Positions 5,732 to 10,820 of a stretch of DNA of 10,820 nucleotides are shown here, piece by piece. The notes under the pieces are model-generated. The model saw only the letters and a list, made by a program, of their open reading frames with translations. It ran no database searches and had not been told where the DNA came from. Source of the stretch: an uncultured Rhodospirillales bacterium (GTDB lineage Bacteria > Pseudomonadota > Alphaproteobacteria > Rhodospirillales > Defluviicoccaceae). Within the stretch, counting starts at the first letter, position 1. Each line of letters opens with the position of its first letter. The stretch is taken from the NCBI GenBank assembly GCA_937127205.1, contig CAKZLS010000220.1, positions 1 to 10,820 on the forward strand, read 5' to 3'. A program made the translations under genes and the position numbers.

Positions 5732-7144
5732 GTGTTCGACAGTCTGACAGGACGGCTGGGAGAGATCTTCGACGGGCTCAAGAAGCGTGGGGCCCTCTCG
5801 GAGACCGACGTCACTGAGGCCTTGCGGGAGGTCCGCATTGCGTTGCTCGAGGCCGACGTGGCGCTGCCGGTGGTCAAGGACTTCATTGCCGGGGTTCGCG
5901 ACCGGGCGCTCGGGCAGGAGGTGCTGAGAAGCGTCACGCCGGGTCAGATGGTGATCAAGATCGTTCACGATCACCTGGTGGAGACTCTCGGCGGCGACCC
6001 TCAAGACGAAAAAGAGATTGGCAAGGACTCGGGCGTGGACCTGGGGGGCAATCCTCCGGTGGCGGTGTTGGTGGTTGGGCTGCAGGGCTCGGGTAAAACC
6101 ACGAGCTGCGCCAAGCTGGCCAACCTGATCAAGAAGCGCGAGAAGAAAAAGGTGCTGATGGCGTCGCTGGACATTTACCGGCCGGCCGCCCAGCAACAGC
6201 TCGCCATTCTGGGTCAGCAAAGCGATACGGCGGTGCTGCCGGTGGTTCAGGACGAACAGCCGGCGGCCATCGCCAAGCGGGCCATGGAGACCGGGCGCCG
6301 CGAAGGCTATGACGTCATCATCCTAGATACGGCCGGGCGGCTGCACGTCGACGAAACGATGATGGCCGAGGCGGCGGCGGTAAAAGAAGTGGCCCATCCG
6401 GTGGAGACCCTGCTCGTCGCCGATGCCATGACCGGTCAAGACGCGGTAACGCTCGCCGATTCCTTCCACCAACAGGTGGGACTTACCGGGATAGTGCTGA
6501 CGCGCGTGGATGGCGATGCCCGCGGCGGCGCAGCCTTGTCCATGCGGGCGGTCACCGGGAAGCCGATCAAGCTGATGGGCGTCGGCGAGAAGCTCGACGA
6601 GATGGAGCCGTTTCAGGCGAGCCGCGTCGCCGGACGCATTCTGGGCATGGGCGATGTCGTCGGGCTGGTGGAACGCGCCGCCGACGTCCTGGACCAGGAA
6701 AAAGCTGAAAAGCTGGCGCGCAAGATGAGCAAGGGCGAGTTCTCCCTTGAAGACATGCTTGATCAGTTCAAGCAGATCCGCAAAATGGGCGACGTTAAGG
6801 GATTGTTGGGCATGCTGCCCGGTGTCGGTAAGATCAAGCAGCAGCTCGAGGGCGCCAATATCGATAACTCCATGCTGGCAAAGCAGGAGGCGATCATTCT
6901 GTCCATGACCCTGGCGGAGCGGCGCAACCCGAAGCTTCTGAACGGCTCGCGGCGCCGACGCATTGCCACTGGGTCTGGATCCACGGTTCAAGACGTCAAT
7001 CGTTTGCTCAAGCAGCATCGGCAGATGGGCACGATGATGAAGAAGATGGGAAAGATGGGGCGGAAGGGAATGATGCCGGGGCGCGGATTGCCGCCGGAAC
7101 TGCTTTCTCAGATGCCGCCCATGAAACAGGGCCCATTCGGCTAA
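5732..7144 (+). CDS. ffh: Signal recognition particle protein Ffh
   Basis: Ffh binds SRP RNA and signal peptides emerging from ribosomes and hands them to FtsY for membrane insertion. The 470 residues show an N domain (FDSLTGRLGEIFDGL to about 90), a G domain with GLQGSGKTT (116-124), DIYRPAAQQQL (147-157), DTAGR (199-203) and TRVDGDARGG (257-266), and an M domain with GSRRRRIATGSGSTVQDVNRLLKQ (405-428). A methionine-rich tail (MGTMMKKMGKMGRKGMM) ends in GPFG. GTG 5732 was chosen because FDSLTGRL is the usual family N-terminus and GGGAG lies at 5717-5721, ten bases upstream. The frame is open back to GTG 5591, but the extra 47 residues do not look like Ffh and that GTG overlaps the promoter. 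It heads the operon, 26 bases before rpsP. Confidence 0.97.
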   Translation: MFDSLTGRLGEIFDGLKKRGALSETDVTEALREVRIALLEADVALPVVKDFIAGVRDRALGQEVLRSVTPGQMVIKIVHDHLVETLGGDPQDEKEIGKDSGVDLGGNPPVAVLVVGLQGSGKTTSCAKLANLIKKREKKKVLMASLDIYRPAAQQQLAILGQQSDTAVLPVVQDEQPAAIAKRAMETGRREGYDVIILDTAGRLHVDETMMAEAAAVKEVAHPVETLLVADAMTGQDAVTLADSFHQQVGLTGIVLTRVDGDARGGAALSMRAVTGKPIKLMGVGEKLDEMEPFQASRVAGRILGMGDVVGLVERAADVLDQEKAEKLARKMSKGEFSLEDMLDQFKQIRKMGDVKGLLGMLPGVGKIKQQLEGANIDNSMLAKQEAIILSMTLAERRNPKLLNGSRRRRIATGSGSTVQDVNRLLKQHRQMGTMMKKMGKMGRKGMMPGRGLPPELLSQMPPMKQGPFG

Positions 7145-7170
7145 GCTTAATAGGAAGGACGATTCAACAG

Positions 7171-7575
7171 ATGTCGTTACGCATTCGCTTGACCCGCGGC
7201 GGCGCCAAAAAGCGCCCCTTTTATCGCATCGTGGTAGCCGACTCGCGGAGCCCCCGCGACGGTCGCTTTATCGAAGTGGTGGGAACCTACAATCCGCAAT
7301 TGGCCAGCGACGATCCCGAGCGCATTTTGCTCAAGGAGGAGCGGCTCAAGTATTGGCTGGGCGTCGGCGCCAATCCGAGTGATCGGGTCGCCAGCTTCTG
7401 CGCCAAGAATGGCCTAATGGAGCCGCGCGAGAGACGCGAGCAGACCAAGAAGTCGCAGCCGAAGGCCAAGGCGCAGGAACGTCTGAAAGATGCCGAGGAA
7501 GCGGCCAAGGCGGCGGCCGAGACCCCTGTCGAAGCGCCGGCCGAAGCCCCCGCGGAAGAGGCCCCCGCCGGTTAA
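7171..7575 (+). CDS. rpsP: 30S ribosomal protein S16
   Basis: S16 is a 16S rRNA-binding protein needed for 30S assembly. The core (residues 1-83) shows MSLRIRLTRGGAKKRPFYRIVV, DSRSPRDGRFIEVVGTYNP and the ERLKYWLGVGANPSDRVA block. The 134 residues include a C-terminal extension of about 50, first Lys/Gln/Glu-rich and then an Ala/Pro/Glu run (EAPAEAPAEEAPAG); E. coli S16 is about 82 residues. Such tails are common in alphaproteobacterial S16. The start has a strong ribosome-binding site, AGGAAGGA (7152-7159), 11 bases upstream. It lies 26 bases after ffh and 24 before rimM, so is cotranscribed. Confidence 0.98.
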   Translation: MSLRIRLTRGGAKKRPFYRIVVADSRSPRDGRFIEVVGTYNPQLASDDPERILLKEERLKYWLGVGANPSDRVASFCAKNGLMEPRERREQTKKSQPKAKAQERLKDAEEAAKAAAETPVEAPAEAPAEEAPAG

Positions 7576-7599
7576 CGGCGCAGTGTCGCGCGGCCGCCG

Positions 7600-8259
7600 A
7601 TGGGTACACGGAACCGCGGCGCGAACAAGGATGCGGGCACAATTTGCGTGGGCGTGATCACCGGTGTGCGCGGGCTGAAGGGCGACGTCTGGATCAAGAG
7701 CTTTACCGCCAATCCCGAGGACGTCGCAGCCTACGGACCGGTTTCAAGCCAATCCGGTGAACGGCGCTATCGCATCCGGGTGGTCGGTCAAGCCAAAGGG
7801 CGGATGGTGGCCCGGATCGAGGGCATTGCGGACCGGACTTCAGCCGAAGCCCTGAAAGGTGAGAAACTGTTTGTGTCCCGGGACGCCCTCCCCGCGCCGG
7901 ATGAGGATGAGTATTACCATGCCGACCTGATCGGGTTGCGAGCGGTCCTGACGGGTCACGACGGCGATAGCGCCGCTGAAAACAGCGATCTCGGCCGGGT
8001 TCGCGCCGTCCATGAGTTCGGCGCCGGAACGGTAATCGAGATTGAGGGCCCGGCTGTCGGCAACCACATGGTGCCGTTCACCCGAGAGACGGTGCCGATG
8101 GTAGATTTATCGGCGGGCCTGCTGGTAATCGCGCCCATCGCAGGCCTGCTCGATCTGGCCGGTGATGAGGAAGATGATGCCCGTGGCGACAAAGGCGGCG
8201 AGGAGACAGCCGGTGGCCAAAAGGGCGGTGGCCGAAAGAACGGCGGAGAGACGAAGTGA
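7600..8259 (+). CDS. rimM: Ribosome maturation factor RimM
   Basis: RimM helps mature the 30S head and binds S19. Residues 15-97 form the RimM N-terminal barrel (ICVGVITGVRGLKGDVWIKSF, ALKGEKLFVSRDALP). Residues 105-185 form the PRC-barrel, opening with YYHADLIG and containing HMVPFTRETVPMVDL. The last 32 or so residues (188-219) are a Gly/Asp/Glu/Lys-rich low-complexity tail, making it longer than the usual 170-190 residues. ATG 7600 leaves a normal length before the first barrel, but I see no ribosome-binding site, so translation may follow from rpsP 24 bases upstream. The stop overlaps the trmD start by 4 bases (GTGA). Confidence 0.96.
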   Translation: MGTRNRGANKDAGTICVGVITGVRGLKGDVWIKSFTANPEDVAAYGPVSSQSGERRYRIRVVGQAKGRMVARIEGIADRTSAEALKGEKLFVSRDALPAPDEDEYYHADLIGLRAVLTGHDGDSAAENSDLGRVRAVHEFGAGTVIEIEGPAVGNHMVPFTRETVPMVDLSAGLLVIAPIAGLLDLAGDEEDDARGDKGGEETAGGQKGGGRKNGGETK

Positions 8260-8990
8260 CCGAGGCCAAACCGTGGACCGCCCGCGTAATTACCCTGTTC
8301 CCGGAGATGTTTCCGGGATCGGTGGGGCAGTCGCTGGCCGGACAGGCGTTGTCCGATGGCAAATGGGTGCTGGAAACGGTGGACATTCGCGACTTCGCGC
8401 GCGATAAACACCGCACCGTTGACGACACACCTTTCGGAGGTGGGCCGGGAATGGTCATGCGGCCGGACGTGGTGGATGCCTCGATCGGCGCGGCCATGCG
8501 TTCAGCACCCGGACTGCCGCTCATTTTCCTGACGCCTCGTGGCCGGCCGCTTGATCAGGCCAGGGTTCGGGCGTTGGCCGAAGGAACCGGAATGGTTCTG
8601 CTATGCGGCCGCTTCGAGGGTGTGGATGAGCGGGTACTTGAGGCTTGGGCGCCGGAGGAAATCAGCCTCGGCGACTTCGTCCTTTCGGGCGGCGAGCCGG
8701 CCGCGGTGGCGCTGATCGACGCTTGCGTCAGGCTGTTGCCGGGGGTCGTTGGTGATCCGGGCTCGCTAGCCGAGGAGAGCTTCGAAGGGGGACTCCTGGA
8801 GTACCCCCAATATACGCGGCCCCGCCAATGGCGGGACAACGACGTGCCGGAAGTTTTGCTTTCCGGCAATCACGGGTTGATCGAAGCGTGGCGGCGTCGC
8901 CGCGCGGAGCAGATCACCCGAGAACGCAGACCGGATCTTTGGGCCCGCCATGTGGCGGATCAGCCCGAAACCGAAGACAGGACATTGTGA
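8256..8990 (+). CDS. trmD: tRNA (guanine37-N1)-methyltransferase TrmD
   Basis: TrmD methylates G37 N1 in tRNAs with G36, using S-adenosylmethionine, and prevents +1 frameshifting. It is a SPOUT-fold dimer. The 244 residues show VITLFPEMF, RDKHRTVDDTPFGGGPGMVM (49-68), and the trefoil-knot segments LCGRFEGVDERV (116-127) and SLGDFVLSGGE (137-147). LLEYPQYTRP and VLLSGNH follow. The position of the catalytic Asp of E. coli (D169, in TEDSF) reads Glu here (E174, in AEESF). The start is GTG 8256, in a GTGA overlap with the rimM stop. GGAGAG (8245-8250) lies five bases upstream. rplS follows after 42 bases. Confidence 0.97.
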   Translation: MTEAKPWTARVITLFPEMFPGSVGQSLAGQALSDGKWVLETVDIRDFARDKHRTVDDTPFGGGPGMVMRPDVVDASIGAAMRSAPGLPLIFLTPRGRPLDQARVRALAEGTGMVLLCGRFEGVDERVLEAWAPEEISLGDFVLSGGEPAAVALIDACVRLLPGVVGDPGSLAEESFEGGLLEYPQYTRPRQWRDNDVPEVLLSGNHGLIEAWRRRRAEQITRERRPDLWARHVADQPETEDRTL

Positions 8991-9032
8991 CCGGTGAGCC
9001 CGGTCCCATAGGATGAACAGGGACACGCTGCC

Positions 9033-9518
9033 ATGAACCTGATTGAACAAATCGACCAAGAGCAAATCCAGAAGCTCACCGACCAACGGCCCGTGCCGGT
9101 CTTCGCTCCCGGCGACACGCTGCGGGTCAAGGTCAAGGTTGTGGAAGGCTCGCGCGAGCGATTGCAGGCGTTCGAGGGTGTCTGTATTGCCCGTCGGAAC
9201 CGCGGTATCGGGTCGTCGTTTACCGTCCGCAAGATCTCCTACGGCGAAGGCGTGGAGCGGGTGTTCCCGCTGTATTCGCCGATTATCGCGTCGATCGAGG
9301 TGGTGCGGCGCGGCGATGTCCGGCGCGCTAAGCTCTACTATCTCCGAGAATTGCGTGGCAAGCGCGCCCGTATTGCCGAGAAGACCCATGGTTTCGCAGC
9401 CAAGGTCTCGGCCGGGGAAAAGGCGGAAATGCAAGCCGCCAAGGAAGCCGACCGAAAGGCGAAGCTCGAGGCCACCGAAAGGGCACGGGCCGAGAAAGAA
9501 GCCAAGAAGAAGTCATAG
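9033..9518 (+). CDS. rplS: 50S ribosomal protein L19
   Basis: L19 lies at the 30S-50S interface. The core, residues 1-115, includes FAPGDTLRVKVKVVEG, RLQAFEGVCIARRNRGIGSSFTVRK, GVERVFPLYSP and the signature around VRRGDVRRAKLYYLRELRGK (91-110). The protein is 161 residues against about 115 in E. coli. The added tail (about 116-161) is Ala/Lys/Glu-rich and likely helical (AEMQAAKEADRKAKLEATERARAEKEAKKKS). ATG 9033 has a modest GGGA (9020-9023) nine bases upstream. It completes the rpsP-rimM-trmD-rplS group, and leuC follows after 50 bases holding a strong hairpin. Confidence 0.98.
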   Translation: MNLIEQIDQEQIQKLTDQRPVPVFAPGDTLRVKVKVVEGSRERLQAFEGVCIARRNRGIGSSFTVRKISYGEGVERVFPLYSPIIASIEVVRRGDVRRAKLYYLRELRGKRARIAEKTHGFAAKVSAGEKAEMQAAKEADRKAKLEATERARAEKEAKKKS

Positions 9519-9526
9519 TCCGCTTT

Positions 9527-9546
9527 CGGCCGGCCGCTGCCGGCCG
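9527..9546 (+). other. Strong GC hairpin between rplS and leuC
   Basis: CGGCCGGC (9527-9534) and GCCGGCCG (9539-9546) form a perfect 8-bp stem closed by a CGCT loop. It starts 9 bases after the rplS stop and ends 8 bases before the leuC ribosome-binding site. No T-run follows, so standard intrinsic termination is unlikely. Its likely roles are stabilising the 3' end of the rplS message, partial termination, or marking a processing site. Confidence 0.5.
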
Positions 9547-9568
9547 GTGGCGGTGAAGGATCCAATCC

Positions 9569-10820
9569 ATGTCCAAACCGCGCACCCTGTTCGACAAGAT
9601 CTGGGACGGGCACTTGGTGGACGTTCTGCGGGACGGAACCGCCATTCTTTATGTCGACCGCCATCTGGTCCATGAGGTCACCAGCCCGCAGGCGTTTGAA
9701 GGCTTGCGAATGACCGGCCGCCCGGTGCGGCGTCCCGAGGCGACGCTGGCTGTTGCCGATCATAACGTGCCCACCACTGATCGCTCGCTGGGAATCGAAG
9801 ACGACGAATCGCGTATCCAAGTGGAAACCCTGGAAGAAAACTGCGCCGAGTTCGGAATTCAGTATTTCTCCATGGCCGACGTGCGCCAGGGCATCGTTCA
9901 TATCATTGGACCGGAGCAAGGGTTTACCCTCCCTGGCATGACGATCGTCTGTGGCGATTCCCACACCTCCACCCATGGCGCTTTTGGCGCCTTGGCGTTC
10001 GGAGTCGGTACCTCCGAGGTGGAGCATGTGCTGGCCAGCCAAACGCTGCTGCAGCGGCCCGCCAAAAACATGCGTGTCGAGGTCAACGGGACCCTGCCCA
10101 TCGGTTTGACGGCCAAGGACGTCGTGCTCGCGATCATCGGCAAGACCGGAACCGCCGGCGGCACCGGTCACGTTATCGAGTACACCGGTGATGTCATCCG
10201 CGCCCTCAGCATGGAAGGCCGAATGACGGTCTGTAATATGACCATCGAAGCCGGGGCTCGGGCGGGACTGATCGCTCCCGACGAGACCACCTTCGCCTAC
10301 CTCAAGGGTCGCCCGATGGCGCCCACCGGAGAGGCTTGGGAGCAGGCGGTGGCTTACTGGCGGACGCTGCCGTCGGATCCAGGAGCCCGCTATGACCGCG
10401 AGATCACGCTCGATGCAAGCGATATCCCGCCGCAGGTCACCTGGGGCACCAGCCCCGAAGACGTGGTACCCGTCACTGGCGCGGTGCCCGACCCGGCATC
10501 GGCGCCGGACGACGACAAGCGGCGCGCCATGGAGCGATCGCTCGACTACATGGGGTTGACCGCCGGGACACCTATGTCCGAGGTCAAGGTCGACCGGGTA
10601 TTCATCGGCTCGTGCACCAATGGCCGGATCGAAGACTTGCGCGCGGCGGCGGCCGTTGCCCGTGGCCGCAAGGTGGCGGATGGCGTGGGTGCGATGATTG
10701 TCCCCGGCTCCGGACTGGTAAAGGTGCTGGCGGAGGAAGAGGGCCTGCACCGTATCTTCATCGAGGCGGGGTTCGAGTGGCGGGAACCGGGATGTTCCAT
10801 GTGTCTGGCCATGAACGCCG
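9569..10820 (+). CDS. leuC: 3-isopropylmalate dehydratase large subunit LeuC, C-terminus cut by window edge
   Basis: LeuC with LeuD isomerises 2- to 3-isopropylmalate in leucine synthesis; it is an aconitase-family 4Fe-4S enzyme. The visible 417 residues open with PRTLFDKIWDGHLV. They show DRHLVHEVTSPQAFEGL, GDSHTSTHGAFGALAFGVGTSEVEHVLA (129-156), and TIEAGARAGLIAPDETTF. The three cluster ligands are present: C349 in IGSCTNGR, and C409 and C412 in GCSMCLAMN. Family length is about 470, so roughly 50-60 residues lie beyond the edge. ATG 9569 has GAAGGA (9555-9560) eight bases upstream. Placement behind rplS is common in Alphaproteobacteria. It may be read from the ffh operon or from a promoter I did not find. 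Confidence 0.97.
   Translation, partial: MSKPRTLFDKIWDGHLVDVLRDGTAILYVDRHLVHEVTSPQAFEGLRMTGRPVRRPEATLAVADHNVPTTDRSLGIEDDESRIQVETLEENCAEFGIQYFSMADVRQGIVHIIGPEQGFTLPGMTIVCGDSHTSTHGAFGALAFGVGTSEVEHVLASQTLLQRPAKNMRVEVNGTLPIGLTAKDVVLAIIGKTGTAGGTGHVIEYTGDVIRALSMEGRMTVCNMTIEAGARAGLIAPDETTFAYLKGRPMAPTGEAWEQAVAYWRTLPSDPGARYDREITLDASDIPPQVTWGTSPEDVVPVTGAVPDPASAPDDDKRRAMERSLDYMGLTAGTPMSEVKVDRVFIGSCTNGRIEDLRAAAAVARGRKVADGVGAMIVPGSGLVKVLAEEEGLHRIFIEAGFEWREPGCSMCLAMNA

Noticed and set aside
9338..10750. A 470-codon open frame on the minus strand opposite leuC and the end of rplS
   Set aside because: It mirrors well-supported genes on the plus strand, shows no recognisable motifs, and is a common shadow effect in high-GC DNA.

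Overview
The window looks like a housekeeping region of a high-GC alphaproteobacterial chromosome, possibly Rhodospirillales-like. The order ffh-rpsP-rimM-trmD-rplS with leuC behind it, next to an oppositely oriented dapF-mtaB-ftsY group, is an arrangement I know from Alphaproteobacteria. The two best promoters also resemble the alphaproteobacterial housekeeping pattern (TTGAC, about 17-18 bases, TAGAGT or TAAAGT). I see no mobile elements, tRNA or rRNA genes, CRISPR arrays or pseudogenes.

Left half, minus strand (read from 4822 down to 1): a GTG-started protein that joins an apparent MMACHC (CblC)-like domain to a C-terminal 4Fe-4S ferredoxin-type region; dapF (lysine and peptidoglycan precursor synthesis); mtaB (tRNA ms2t6A37 methylthiotransferase); ftsY (SRP receptor); and the start of an exported L,D-transpeptidase that runs off the left edge. 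The last three genes are tightly coupled: mtaB/ftsY share 4 bases, and ftsY and the transpeptidase share 1 base. A sigma70-type promoter sits directly in front of the first gene, so close that the message may be leaderless.

Centre (4891-5731): a minus-strand XRE-family regulator with its own AT-rich promoter, then a divergent intergenic region carrying the ffh promoter and a roughly 130-base ffh leader. The leader holds a hairpin followed by six T residues, which looks like an intrinsic terminator or attenuator, and a second small hairpin.

Right half, plus strand: ffh, rpsP (S16), rimM, trmD, rplS (L19) and leuC (cut off at the right edge). These make the SRP particle protein, two ribosomal proteins, a 30S maturation factor and a tRNA m1G37 methyltransferase, followed by a leucine-synthesis enzyme. 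A strong GC hairpin separates rplS from leuC. Both SRP GTPases, Ffh and its receptor FtsY, therefore lie within about 6 kb on opposite strands.

Most of this is well-known core biology. The points most worth a second look are the MMACHC-like/ferredoxin protein, its apparently leaderless GTG start, and the terminator-like hairpin in the ffh leader.
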